Part shown: one piece after another, positions 31,790 to 40,822 of the stretch
Layout: every line of letters starts with the position of its first letter
Numbering within the stretch: the stretch's first letter is position 1
Assembly (NCBI RefSeq): GCF_040729435.1
Contig: NZ_CP160398.1
Coordinates: 5,685,001 to 5,749,000 of the forward strand
DNA: 64,000 nt
Source of the DNA: Pseudomonas sp. HOU2
GTDB taxonomy: Bacteria; Pseudomonadota; Gammaproteobacteria; Pseudomonadales; Pseudomonadaceae
Reading direction: 5' to 3'
Made by a program: the position numbers and the translations under genes
Notes under the pieces: model-generated
Databases searched by the model: none
Seen by the model: only the letters and a program-made list of their open reading frames with translations
What the model was told of the DNA's origin: nothing

Positions 31790-34707
31790 CAGACGGCTCC
31801 TTTGCTGGCGACGGACTTGGGCAGTGACGCGGTCTTGTGACCCCGCACCGATTGATGGGCGAGGGCGGTCAGGATCAGCAACGTCGAACCGACCACCACG
31901 GCGTACACGCCGATGTCGAAGAACAGTGCGCTGGCGATATGGATCTCGCCCAGCAGCGGCAAGGCGAAATGCCAGGTGTGGGTGGTCAGGAACGGATAAC
32001 CGACCGCCATCGCCCCAAGACCGGTGGCGGTGGCGAACAGCAGGCCAGTGCCCATCCAGCGCAGCGGTCGCAGGCTCATTTGCGCCTCGACCCACTGCGT
32101 ACCGGCAACCATGTATTGCAGGATGAACGCCACCGACATCACCAGTCCGGCGACGAAACCGCCGCCCGGCTGGTTGTGGCCGCGCATGAACAGGTAGAAC
32201 GACACCACCAGCGCAATCGGCAGCAACAGGCGCACCAGCACCGCGGGCACCATCATGAAGCCCAGCGCGGTGTCGCTGGCGCTGCGCGGGTTGACCAGAT
32301 CGGTGACCACGTCCGGCGCGAGCAGGCGTTGTTGGGCCGGCAACTGCAGGCTTTCTTTTGGCGGGCGGAAACGTCGCAGCAGGGCGAACACGGTCAGCGC
32401 CACGGCCACCAGCACGGTGATTTCACCGAGGGTGTCGAAGCCACGGAAGTCCACCAGCATCACGTTGACCACGTTGCTGCCACCGCCCTCGGGCATGGCC
32501 CGGCTGAGGTAGAACGAGGAAATGTCGTTGGGCGTCTGCCGCGTCAGCATTGCGTAGGACAACAGCGCCATGCCGGCACCGACGGCAATCGACAGCAGCA
32601 AGTCGCGCAAGCGCCGTACCCGGGCCTTGCGCAGGCTCGACGGCAATGGCGAGACTTCTTCGATGCGTCGTGGCAGCCAGCGCAGGCCGAGCAGGATCAG
32701 CACCGTGGTCACCACTTCCACCGCCAGTTGCGTCAGCGCCAGATCCGGCGCCGAGAACCAGACGAAGGTCACGCAGGTCATCAGCCCGCAGACGCTGACC
32801 ATGGTCAGGGCCGCGAGACGGTGATACTTGGCTTGCCACGCGGCGCCGAGGGCGCAGGCAATCGCCAGCAGCCACAGGGTGACGAACACGATGGAACCCG
32901 GAATCTTCGGCCGGTCGCCCCAGCTCAGGCTGCTGTGCAGCATCGGGATCAGGCCGGCGAGGACCGCCGCCAACACCATCAGGAACAGTTGCATCTGCAG
33001 GCGGCGGGTGCCAAGTCGGCGTTCGACCCGGCGGGCCATGCGCATCATCAGGACCAGACTGCGCTCGAACAGGCGCTTGCCGTTGAAGCGGCCCACCAGC
33101 GGCGGGTATTTGAAGCGGCCACGCTTGAGCTGGTTGCGCAGCAGCAGATAGACCACGATGCCGCCGGACATGGCGATCAGGCTCATGATCATCGGCGCGT
33201 TGAGACCGTGCCAGATCGCCAGACTGTACTCAGGCAGCGTTCCACCCACCACTGGCAGTGCGGCGGCCGCGAGCAGCGGGCCGACCACTTGCGCCGGGAA
33301 GATCCCGACGATCAGGCAGGTGAACACCAGCAGTTCGACCGGCGCACGCATCCAGCGCGGTGGTTCGTGCGGGGTGTGCGGCAGATCGGTAGCGGTCGGG
33401 CCGAAGAACACGTCGACGGTGAAGCGCAGCGAGTAGGCGACGCTGAAGGTCCCGGCGATGGTCGCGACAATCGGCAACGCCGCTTCAACCCACGCGGTGG
33501 CGTTGATGAACACGGTTTCGGCGAAAAACATTTCTTTCGACAGGAAGCCGTTGAGCAACGGCACGCCAGCCATCGACGCACTGGCAACCATCGCCAATGT
33601 GGCGGTGAACGGAATCAGTTTGATCAGGCCGCTGAGCTTGCGGATGTCGCGGGTGCCGCTTTCGTGGTCGATGATCCCGGCGGCCATGAACAGCGAAGCC
33701 TTGAAGGTCGCATGATTGAGGATGTGGAACACCGCCGCGACCGCCGCCAGCGGGCTGTTCAGGCCCAGCAGCAAGGTGATCAGGCCCAGATGGCTGATGG
33801 TCGAGTAGGCCAGCAGGCCCTTGAGGTCGTTCTGGAACATTGCGCAATAGGCGCCGAGCAACAACGTACACGCACCGGCGCCGCTGACGATGTAGAACCA
33901 TTCTTCACTGCCGGACAATGACGGCCACAGACGCGCAAGCAGAAACACTCCAGCCTTGACCATGGTCGCCGAGTGCAGATAAGCCGAAACCGGAGTGGGC
34001 GCCGCCATGGCGTGCGGCAGCCAGAAATGGAAGGGGAACTGCGCGCTTTTGCTGAGGGCGCCGATGAGGATGAGGGGGAGCAGGATAGGGTAGAGGGCAT
34101 GTGCGCGAATCTGATCGCCGGCGGCCAGGACCTTGTCCAGGTCATAGCTGCCGACGACATGGCCGAGGATCATGACCCCCGCCAGCAGGCATAGTCCCCC
34201 GGCACCGGTGACCATCAGCGCCATATAAGCGCCACGCCGGGCATCGGCGCGGTGGTGCCAGTAGCCGATCAAAAGGAACGAGAAGAGGCTGGTCAGCTCC
34301 CAGAAGAACACGATCTGGATCAGGTTGCCGGAGATCACCAGCCCGAGCATGGCGCCCATGAACGCCAGGAAAAAGGCGAAGAAGCGCGGCACCGGATCGT
34401 CCGGCGACATGTAATAACGCGCATACAAAGAGACCAGCGCGCCGATGCCCAGCACCAGCAGCGAGAACAGCCAGGCGAAGCCGTCCATGCGCAGGACGAA
34501 GTTCAAACCGAGGCTGGGCAGCCACATGAATTCTTCGCGGATCACCCCGCCGTGGGCGATTTGCGGGTACAACAGCGCGACCTGCACGGTGCCGATCAGA
34601 GCGACCAGACCTGCCAACAGGGATTCGCTATTACGCGCGTTGTGTGGCAGCACCGCTGCCAGACAGCTGCCAATGAATGGCAGAAGCAGTAGAACTATCA
34701 GGGACAT
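31789..34707 (-). CDS. phaAB: Multisubunit K+(Na+)/H+ antiporter subunit A/B fusion
   Basis: A 972-residue fusion of subunit A (NuoL-like, about residues 1-780) and subunit B (MnhB, about 820-950), as in the Pha and Sha operons of alphaproteobacteria and Pseudomonas. Seen: FFWELTSLFSFLLIGYWHHR with the conserved Glu, LSKSAQFPFHFWLPHAMAAP, HSATMVKAGVFLLARLWP and, in the B part, RGHNQPGGGFVAGLVMSVAF. It is the first gene of the operon. A REP pair lies between its promoter region and the EamA gene. The long plus-strand frames opposite this gene are GC-rich shadows. Confidence 0.93.
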   Translation of the reverse strand: MSLIVLLLLPFIGSCLAAVLPHNARNSESLLAGLVALIGTVQVALLYPQIAHGGVIREEFMWLPSLGLNFVLRMDGFAWLFSLLVLGIGALVSLYARYYMSPDDPVPRFFAFFLAFMGAMLGLVISGNLIQIVFFWELTSLFSFLLIGYWHHRADARRGAYMALMVTGAGGLCLLAGVMILGHVVGSYDLDKVLAAGDQIRAHALYPILLPLILIGALSKSAQFPFHFWLPHAMAAPTPVSAYLHSATMVKAGVFLLARLWPSLSGSEEWFYIVSGAGACTLLLGAYCAMFQNDLKGLLAYSTISHLGLITLLLGLNSPLAAVAAVFHILNHATFKASLFMAAGIIDHESGTRDIRKLSGLIKLIPFTATLAMVASASMAGVPLLNGFLSKEMFFAETVFINATAWVEAALPIVATIAGTFSVAYSLRFTVDVFFGPTATDLPHTPHEPPRWMRAPVELLVFTCLIVGIFPAQVVGPLLAAAALPVVGGTLPEYSLAIWHGLNAPMIMSLIAMSGGIVVYLLLRNQLKRGRFKYPPLVGRFNGKRLFERSLVLMMRMARRVERRLGTRRLQMQLFLMVLAAVLAGLIPMLHSSLSWGDRPKIPGSIVFVTLWLLAIACALGAAWQAKYHRLAALTMVSVCGLMTCVTFVWFSAPDLALTQLAVEVVTTVLILLGLRWLPRRIEEVSPLPSSLRKARVRRLRDLLLSIAVGAGMALLSYAMLTRQTPNDISSFYLSRAMPEGGGSNVVNVMLVDFRGFDTLGEITVLVAVALTVFALLRRFRPPKESLQLPAQQRLLAPDVVTDLVNPRSASDTALGFMMVPAVLVRLLLPIALVVSFYLFMRGHNQPGGGFVAGLVMSVAFILQYMVAGTQWVEAQMSLRPLRWMGTGLLFATATGLGAMAVGYPFLTTHTWHFALPLLGEIHIASALFFDIGVYAVVVGSTLLILTALAHQSVRGHKTASLPKSVASKGAV

Positions 34708-34835
34708 AGGCTTCTAATCTGCGGAAGTTTGTGAAGCATCATACGTGCCAGCTCCCTGATTACCAAACCCGAGGATGTCTCAGAATCCTACAAAGTAGTC
34801 TGAAAAATTTGGTTTGGCCTTGTTTCAAGGGCGAA

Positions 34836-34913
34836 AAAAGATCGCAGCCTGCGGCAGCTCCTACAGGGATATGCATTCCATGTAGGAGCTGCCGCAGGCT
34901 GCGATCTTTTGAT
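34836..34913. repeat. Inverted REP pair (GTAGGAGCTGCCG family)
   Basis: AAAAGATCGCAGCCTGCGGC with AGCTCCTACA at the left and TGTAGGAGCTGCCGCAGGCT with GCGATCTTTT at the right, separated by only 20 bp. It is the tightest and most symmetric pair in the window and likely stops transcription from the EamA gene. Confidence 0.9.
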
Positions 34914-34921
34914 CTTCGCGC

Positions 34922-35860
34922 TCAATTGCCGCTGTCGTTCTCCAGGGCACCCTCAACTTCGACGTCAACCTTACCCTTGGTCTTCAACTCACTGACAATC
35001 ACCGCCGCCACAATCAACCCCGCGCCAACCAAGGCAATCGCCGGCAGACGCTCCCCGGCAATCCGCCCGACGATCCCGGCCCAGACCGGCTCACCGGCAT
35101 AGATCAAGGTTGCCCGGGTCGGCGAAACGCTTTTCTGCGCCCAATTCATCGCCACCTGAATCGCCGCACTCGCCGCGCCGAGGCCCAGAGCAGTCACCAG
35201 CAAGGTCCAGGAAAAATCCGGGAGTGCTTCACCTGTCGGCACCACCAGCAGGAACGACAGCACCGAGGTCGCCGCCAGTTGCACCACGGTCACCCGACGC
35301 ACATCGACCTGACCGGCGTAGGTGCTGATCAGAATGATCTCGGCGGCAATCGCGATGGCGCTGATCAGCGTGGCGATTTCTCCGGGGCTGAAATTCAGCG
35401 AAGCCCCGGAAGGCCCGGACAACAGCATCAACCCGGTAAACGCCAGCATGATGCCGATGCTTGGCATCAACCCCGGACGACGGCCCAGCACCAGCCATTG
35501 CAGCAACGGCACGAAGGGCACGTACAGCGCGGTGATGAATGCCGACTGGCTGCTCGGGATCGTTTGCAGGCCCACCGTCTGCAGGCCGTAACCGAGCATG
35601 ATTGCCACACCGATGAAGGATCCGGCCTTGAGTTCAAACAACGTGAGTTCACGCAAGTGACGCCAGGAGAACAGCGCGACGATGCACGCCGCAGCGGCAA
35701 AGCGCAGGCCGACAAAAAACATCGGGCCGCTGACGGTCATCGCGTGTTGCACCAGCAGGAACGTGCCGCCCCAGACCATGGTGATCAGCACCAGCACGCA
35801 CTCGGCCTTGCTGAAGCGGGAAAAGCGGAGAGAGGTGGAAGATTCGTTCACTGACGTCAT
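34922..35860 (-). CDS. EamA/DMT family transporter
   Basis: A 312-residue inner-membrane transporter with ten hydrophobic segments in two EamA halves (first about residues 20-150, with MVWGGTFLLVQHAMTVSGPM and FITALYVPFVPLLQWLVLGR; second about 165-295, with ALGLGAASAAIQVAMNWAQ and YAGEPVWAGIVGRIAGERL). A charged tail EVEGALENDSGN ends the protein. ATG 35860 is divergent from the XRE-cupin regulator, and the 85 bp between them carry a set of related palindromes, so this transporter is probably its target. The substrate is unknown. Confidence 0.88.
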   Translation of the reverse strand: MTSVNESSTSLRFSRFSKAECVLVLITMVWGGTFLLVQHAMTVSGPMFFVGLRFAAAACIVALFSWRHLRELTLFELKAGSFIGVAIMLGYGLQTVGLQTIPSSQSAFITALYVPFVPLLQWLVLGRRPGLMPSIGIMLAFTGLMLLSGPSGASLNFSPGEIATLISAIAIAAEIILISTYAGQVDVRRVTVVQLAATSVLSFLLVVPTGEALPDFSWTLLVTALGLGAASAAIQVAMNWAQKSVSPTRATLIYAGEPVWAGIVGRIAGERLPAIALVGAGLIVAAVIVSELKTKGKVDVEVEGALENDSGN

Positions 35861-35868
35861 GACCTTGC

Positions 35869-35949
35869 GCACTATAAAAGGCAGGACGCACAATGCGCCC
35901 AACGTTGCGCAGTATACTGCCCAACCCCACCGAGTGAGCAATATAGTGC
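35869..35949. promoter_or_regulatory. Three related operator-like sites between the EamA and XRE-cupin genes
   Basis: GCACTATA at 35869-35876, the perfect palindrome GCAGTATACTGC at 35909-35920, and TATAGTGC at 35942-35949 share the pattern GCA(C/G)TATA in both orientations. The outer two face each other about 73 bp apart and the last overlaps the GTG start of the regulator. They are the likely binding sites of the XRE-cupin protein. Confidence 0.6.
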
Positions 35950-36509
35950 ACAAAGATTCCAGCCAACGGGCGTCCGTCCTGCAACACGTCAGCCACAACG
36001 TCCGGCGCCTGCGCCACGCTGCCGACATGAGCCAGACCGCGCTGGCGGAAAAGTCCGGCGTCAGTCGGCGCATGCTGGTGGCGATCGAGGCTGGGGAAAA
36101 GAATGTCAGCCTGACCACCCTTGATCGCGTTGCCGAAGCGCTCGACGTGGCCTTCAGCGACCTGATCCAGGCCCCCGACGCACGCGATACCAGCCGCATC
36201 AACGAGGTGGCCTGGGCCGGCGTCATTCCGGGGAGTAAAGCGGTGCTGTTGTCCAAGGCCACCGCCACCCGCGAGGTCGAGCAATGGGAATGGTGCCTGC
36301 AGCCGGGCGAAATCTATCCCTCACAACCGGACGCCGATGGCTGGAGTGAACAGATTTATGTGTTCGAAGGTTGCCTGACGCTGACGGTCGGCGATGTGAC
36401 CAACACCATTTCCACTGGCGAGTTTTTCATGTTTGCCAGCAACCAGCCGCACGGCTATCGCAACGACGGAACGGTCGCGGTGCGGTTTGTGCGTAATGTG
36501 GTGATTTGA
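35946..36509 (+). CDS. XRE family regulator with C-terminal cupin domain
   Basis: A 187-residue repressor-type protein: helix-turn-helix at residues about 16-70 (MSQTALAEKSGVSRRMLVAI) and a cupin domain at about 110-185 (GWSEQIYVFEGCLTLTVGDV, FFMFASNQPHGYRN) that binds a small ligand. The GTG at 35946 (MHKDSSQRASVLQHVSHNVR) gives the usual N-terminal lead; longer frames upstream are shadows of the EamA gene. It is divergent from the exporter and followed by a FAD-dependent protein one base after its stop. Confidence 0.87.
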   Translation: MHKDSSQRASVLQHVSHNVRRLRHAADMSQTALAEKSGVSRRMLVAIEAGEKNVSLTTLDRVAEALDVAFSDLIQAPDARDTSRINEVAWAGVIPGSKAVLLSKATATREVEQWEWCLQPGEIYPSQPDADGWSEQIYVFEGCLTLTVGDVTNTISTGEFFMFASNQPHGYRNDGTVAVRFVRNVVI

Positions 36510-36510
36510 A

Positions 36511-37905
36511 ATGAATCAGAACGCAGACATCCTGATCATCGGCGGTGGCCTCAGTGGCACGATGCTGGCCGTGCAATTGCTGCGACTGCCCGGCCAGCGC
36601 CGGATCCAGATCATCGAACCGCGCGCCGAGCTCGGTCGCGGTGAAGCCTACAGCGCCGTCGAGCTTGGCCACACGCTCAACGGCAATGCGGCGCGCATGA
36701 GTGTCGACCCGGACAACCCCGATGACCTGACTCAATGGCTGACCGCGCACATTGCCGCCGGTGGCTGGCCGGAATCTGCCGAGCAGAATGTGCCGGTCAG
36801 CGAACTGTTCCCGCCACGCGGGCTGTTCGGCGTGTATGTGCAGCAGCGTCTGGCCGAGGCGCGAATCGTCGGTGCGCAGCGGGGGTCGAGCGTCGAGCAT
36901 ATCTGCGCCGAAGTCGTCGATCTGCAAAGCGAGGCCGATTCGGTGCAACTGAGTTTGAGTAATGGGCAGACTCTGCGCGGTGCCTACGCCGTGCTCGCCA
37001 CGGGCATGTTCCCCGCCGCCCGCACGCCGCAGAAAGAGTCCAGCGGCCTGAACGCCGCAGCGCTTGATCCGTGGGATGTCGCCGCCATGCGTCAGCTCGA
37101 TCCGCAATCGACCGTGCTGATCATCGGCTCCGGCCTGACCATGGTTGATGCGGTGGTTTCGCTGGAGCAGGCCGGGCATCGCGGGCCGATCGAAGTGTTT
37201 TCCCGTCACGGACTGTTGCCCCATGTGCGTCGGCAACCGCCGGCGTGGGTGGATTTTCTTGCCGAAGATCAGAGCATCCGCACACCGCGACAATTGTTGC
37301 GCGAACTGCGCAGGCATTGCCGCGAGGCGATCGCTCAGGGCATCGATTGGCAAGCGCCGCTGGACACGGTGCGGGCGCATATCGGACGGCTGTGGAGCCA
37401 GGCGACTGACCTGCAGCGTCGACAATTCGTACGCCATGTGCGGCCGTGGTGGGAGAGTCATCATCATCGGTCACCGCCGTTGAGTGCGGCGTTGGTTGAG
37501 CGCTTGCATAACCAGGGACGCTTGCGAATTCAGGCGGCGTCGTTCAAGGGGCTTGAGCCTGCATCGGGCGAGGGTGCGAGTATTCGCATTCGGCGTCGTG
37601 GCGAGGCGCAAACCTGTGTGGTGCAGGGTGCAGCGCTGATCAACTCCAGTGGCATCGAGTACGACTGGCGCCGCGTCGCGCGACCGCTGCCGCAGCAGTT
37701 GCTGGCGCGCGGGCTGGTGCGTCCGGGACCGTTGGCGCTGGGGATTGCGGCGGCGGTGGACGGTGCGGTGCTGGACGCTGACGGGCAGGCCGGCAGCCGA
37801 TTGTTCGCGATGGGGCCACCGCTGCGCGGGATGTGGTGGGAGAGCACGGCGGTGACCGATGTGGCGTTGCAGGCGAAGATGTTGGCGGCGCGGCTGGTTG
37901 ATTGA
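36511..37905 (+). CDS. FAD/NAD(P)-binding protein (FAD_NAD_binding_9 type)
   Basis: A 464-residue flavoprotein. The N-terminal dinucleotide-binding motif ILIIGGGLSGTMLAVQLLRL and a second site TVLIIGSGLTMVDAVVSLEQ at about residue 205 flank a central region with GEAYSAVELGHTLNGNAARM. These match the family annotated as FAD-NAD(P)-binding proteins (YdhS-like). The reaction is unknown. It starts 1 bp after the XRE-cupin stop, so it is co-transcribed with the regulator and may act on the ligand the regulator senses (inference). Confidence 0.85.
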   Translation: MNQNADILIIGGGLSGTMLAVQLLRLPGQRRIQIIEPRAELGRGEAYSAVELGHTLNGNAARMSVDPDNPDDLTQWLTAHIAAGGWPESAEQNVPVSELFPPRGLFGVYVQQRLAEARIVGAQRGSSVEHICAEVVDLQSEADSVQLSLSNGQTLRGAYAVLATGMFPAARTPQKESSGLNAAALDPWDVAAMRQLDPQSTVLIIGSGLTMVDAVVSLEQAGHRGPIEVFSRHGLLPHVRRQPPAWVDFLAEDQSIRTPRQLLRELRRHCREAIAQGIDWQAPLDTVRAHIGRLWSQATDLQRRQFVRHVRPWWESHHHRSPPLSAALVERLHNQGRLRIQAASFKGLEPASGEGASIRIRRRGEAQTCVVQGAALINSSGIEYDWRRVARPLPQQLLARGLVRPGPLALGIAAAVDGAVLDADGQAGSRLFAMGPPLRGMWWESTAVTDVALQAKMLAARLVD

Positions 37906-37913
37906 TGTTGTTG

Positions 37914-38096
37914 TGACTGGCCCCATCGCTGGCAAGCCAGCTCCCACAGGGTTTTGCATGGATCACAAAATCTGCGAACAACACAGAAAACTGGGGTAGC
38001 TGGCAAGACAGCCTCAATAGGGGTTTGCATGGATCACAAAATCCGTGAACAACACAAACCACTGTGGGAGCTGGCTTGCCAGCGATGGGGCCAGTT
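37914..38096. repeat. REP cluster with a duplicated internal spacer
   Basis: An outer inverted pair (GGCAAGCCAGCTCCCACAGG and CACTGTGGGAGCTGGCTTGC) encloses two imperfect direct copies of a spacer that includes TTTGCATGGATCACAAAATC followed by GAACAACACA (starting near 37955 and 38027). Between the copies is a decayed unit (TGGGGTAGCTGGCAAGACAG). It looks like a tandem duplication of one REP pair with later decay. Confidence 0.75.
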
Positions 38097-38106
38097 CAGC
38101 CAATGA

Positions 38107-38841
38107 TTATCTCGGCAGCGCATTCATCAGCCAGCGCTGGCGAATCTGCTCCAGGCGCCCGTCGGCGCGCAAGGTTTCCAGCGCCTGTTGCCAGCGTTTG
38201 ACCTGACCCGGATCGGTCTGTAGCGAAAAAGCAATGTAGGTGTCCTGTTTCATCAGCGACATCTGATACTGCAAGCGTCCCGGTTCCATGCCCTGGGTAC
38301 GGGCCAGGGCGGCGGTGGACAGGGTGTCGGAGACCACGAAGTCGGTTCGGCCCAGACTGAACAGGCGCATCATCTGCTCAGGGGTTTCGACACCGTCGAG
38401 ATTTTTCAGGTTTTGCCGTTGCAGGTAGCTGTAGACCAGCCATTTGCGCGGCACGCTGATGCGCCCGGCCTGATCCGCCTCTTGCAGCGAACGTACCGGT
38501 GGCTGGCTGTAGGCGTGGCCGTAGAGGGCGGTTTCGACTTCGATCAGCGGCCCGACCCATTGGTAACGATCATCGCGCTCGTCGGTGCGCAAAACCGTGA
38601 AAACGCCCGTATTCGGGGTCTCGCTGGCGGTGCGCAGGGCACGCAGCAACGGTACTTGTTGCAGCACGATCCGGTCACCGGTCTGTTCGGCCAGCGCGCG
38701 CACCACATCCACGCCATAACCCACCAGTTGATCGCCTTGTTGAAAATGCAGGGGCGGGTGATTGTCGGTGAGCAGTTGCAGGTCCGCCGCATTGGCCGCC
38801 AGGGCCAGGAGTGACAGCAGACACGCGGCAATCCGTTTCAT
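38107..38841 (-). CDS. Solute-binding protein, amino-acid type (SBP_bac_3)
   Basis: A 244-residue periplasmic protein with signal peptide MKRIAACLLSLLALAANA. The binding-protein fold shows LQLLTDNHPPLHFQQGDQLV, GYGVDVVRALAEQTGDRI, and WLVYSYLQRQNLKNLDGVET in the second lobe. It is shorter and more divergent than ABC amino-acid receptors and stands alone without permease or ATPase genes. Such orphan proteins may serve remote transporters or signalling. The ligand is unknown. Confidence 0.8.
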   Translation of the reverse strand: MKRIAACLLSLLALAANAADLQLLTDNHPPLHFQQGDQLVGYGVDVVRALAEQTGDRIVLQQVPLLRALRTASETPNTGVFTVLRTDERDDRYQWVGPLIEVETALYGHAYSQPPVRSLQEADQAGRISVPRKWLVYSYLQRQNLKNLDGVETPEQMMRLFSLGRTDFVVSDTLSTAALARTQGMEPGRLQYQMSLMKQDTYIAFSLQTDPGQVKRWQQALETLRADGRLEQIRQRWLMNALPR

Positions 38842-39225
38842 GAATCGTCCCTGAAAAATTGAGCGCGAAGCTTAGTACGGGCCGGGGGTGGCTGTCGTGA
38901 GGAATGTGAGGGGCTTTTGCGTCAGAAACCAAGGCGGATTGGCAGAGCCAGGCGCAGACAAAACCGTTCTGGCGATAGTGGTGGATCAGTCAACATTTGA
39001 AGTGACGGACCTGACCTGTTCGCGAGCAAGCTCGCTCCCACGGTCTGTACTGGTCAGAGTCAGAATCGAGTCTGTAGTCCCGCCCACCCCTTCAAGTCTA
39101 AACATACAAGCGAGCCTGCTCGCGAAAGCGCAGTGTCAGTCAGCATTGATGTCACTGACCGAATGCCTTCGCGAGCAAGCTCGCTCCCACATTGGTTTGT
39201 GGTGTGGGGGGGGGTGGCTGGAGGG
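38842..39225. repeat. Intergenic region with several REP units
   Basis: About 380 bp. A unit at 39018-39042 (TTCGCGAGCAAGCTCGCTCC) and, further on, GAGCCTGCTCGCGAAAGCGC near 39112 opposite TTCGCGAGCAAGCTCGCTCC at 39168-39187 form a decayed pair. Frames in this stretch consist of these repeats. The GGGGGGGG run near 39209 is unusual. No gene is seen. Confidence 0.7.
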
Positions 39226-40599
39226 TTATGCCACCACGCGATAGCACGGCACATACGCCGCGCCGCCCGGCAGTTTCATTCGGTGTTGGGCGACGAAGGC
39301 TTTGAGCAGTGCGTCGAGCGGCTGCATGATCGCCGCGTCACCGCGGATCTGATACGGCCCGTGTTCTTCGATCAGACGAATGCCCTTGTCCTTGACGTTG
39401 CCGGCGACGATCCCGGAGAACGCGCGGCGCAGGTTGGCCGCCAGTTCGTGGGGCGGCTGGTCGCGGTGCAGCTTGAGGTTGGCCATGTTTTCGTGGGTCG
39501 GATCGAACGGACGCTGGAAGCTTTCGTCGATCTTCAGCAGCCAGTTGAAGTGAAATGCGTCGTTGCGCTCGCGGCGGAACTGCTTCACCGCTTTGAGGCC
39601 GGAGGTCATCTGCCGGGCGACTTCGGCCGGGTCGTCGATGATGATCTGGTAGTGCTGCTTTGCCGCATCGCCGAGGGTCGCGGTGACGAAGGCGTCGAGC
39701 TGTTCCAGATACGGCGCGGCATGTTTCGGCCCGGTCAGGATCACCGGGAACGGCAGGCCTTCGTTGTCCGGGTGCATCAGGATGCCCAGCAGGTACAGGA
39801 ACTCTTCGGCGGTACCGGCGCCGCCCGGGAAGATGATGATGCCGTGGCCGACCCGGACGAACGCTTCCAAGCGTTTTTCGATGTCCGGCAGGATCACCAG
39901 CTCATTGACGATCGGGTTCGGCGCTTCGGCGGCGATGATCCCCGGCTCGGTCAGGCCGAGGTAGCGCCCACCGTGGATGCGCTGCTTGGCGTGGGCGATG
40001 GTTGCGCCCTTCATCGGGCCTTTCATCACACCGGGGCCGCAACCGGTGCAGATGTCTAGGCTGCGCAGGCCCAGTTCGTGGCCGACTTTCTTGGTGTATT
40101 TGTATTCTTCGGTGTTGATCGAGTGACCGCCCCAGCACACGACGATTTTCGGCTCCACACCGGGGCGCAGGGTGCGCGCGTTGCGCAACAGGTGGAACAC
40201 GTAGTCGCTGATGCCTTGCGAGGTGCTGAGGTCGATGCGTTGGCTGTCGAGTTCGTTTTCGGTGTAGACGATGTCGCGCAGGGCGCTGAACAGCATCTCG
40301 CGGGTGCTGGCGATCATTTCGCCGTCGACGAAGGCGTCGGCCGGGGCGTTCAGCAGTTCGAGGCGCACGCCGCGATCCTGCTGGTGAATGCGGATTTCGA
40401 AGTCCTTGTAGGCTTCAAGAATGGTTTTTGCGTTGTCGACATGGGCGCCGGTATTGAGGATGGCCAGGGCGCACTGGCGGAAGAGGGTGTAGGTGCTGCC
40501 GGATCCGGCTTCGCTCAGTTGCTGCACTTCACGTTGAGAAAGGGTTTCCAGGCTGCCTTTCGGGCTGACCGAGGCGTTGATTACGTGTCGTTGGGTCAT
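39226..40599 (-). CDS. ppnN: Nucleosidase PpnN (pyrimidine/purine nucleotide 5'-monophosphate)
   Basis: A 457-residue enzyme that cleaves nucleoside 5'-monophosphates to base and ribose 5-phosphate, and is regulated by (p)ppGpp in E. coli (formerly YgdH). The LOG-family motif PGGAGTAEE is at residues 258-266, with CTGCGPGVMKGPMKGA at about 184-199. N- and C-terminal extensions (residues 1-140 and 380-457) match full-length PpnN rather than short LOG proteins. ATG 40599 is preceded by a promoter region of 223 bp shared with the DUF3087 gene. Confidence 0.92.
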   Translation of the reverse strand: MTQRHVINASVSPKGSLETLSQREVQQLSEAGSGSTYTLFRQCALAILNTGAHVDNAKTILEAYKDFEIRIHQQDRGVRLELLNAPADAFVDGEMIASTREMLFSALRDIVYTENELDSQRIDLSTSQGISDYVFHLLRNARTLRPGVEPKIVVCWGGHSINTEEYKYTKKVGHELGLRSLDICTGCGPGVMKGPMKGATIAHAKQRIHGGRYLGLTEPGIIAAEAPNPIVNELVILPDIEKRLEAFVRVGHGIIIFPGGAGTAEEFLYLLGILMHPDNEGLPFPVILTGPKHAAPYLEQLDAFVTATLGDAAKQHYQIIIDDPAEVARQMTSGLKAVKQFRRERNDAFHFNWLLKIDESFQRPFDPTHENMANLKLHRDQPPHELAANLRRAFSGIVAGNVKDKGIRLIEEHGPYQIRGDAAIMQPLDALLKAFVAQHRMKLPGGAAYVPCYRVVA

Positions 40600-40822
40600 G
40601 CAATGATCCTTAAAACGATGTCATTCCAATGGCAGGCAAATGGCATCCGAATAGTGTGTATCCATGAATGAAGATGGCACGATCTGCGCTGTACCGCCAT
40701 GTCCCCGTTGGACGCTGAAGAGATGAAAAGGGCCCCCAGCATAGCTAAATCGCGGAGAGAGGCGATAATGCGCAGCGAGTTTTTTCCGTTGCCCTTTTTA
40801 TCGCTCAAGGAAGTCATGCCTG

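Noticed and set aside
31837..33921. 694-codon open frame on the plus strand
   Set aside because: It lies entirely opposite phaAB, whose family features are unambiguous; its translation is rich in Gln, His and Arg as expected for a GC-rich shadow.
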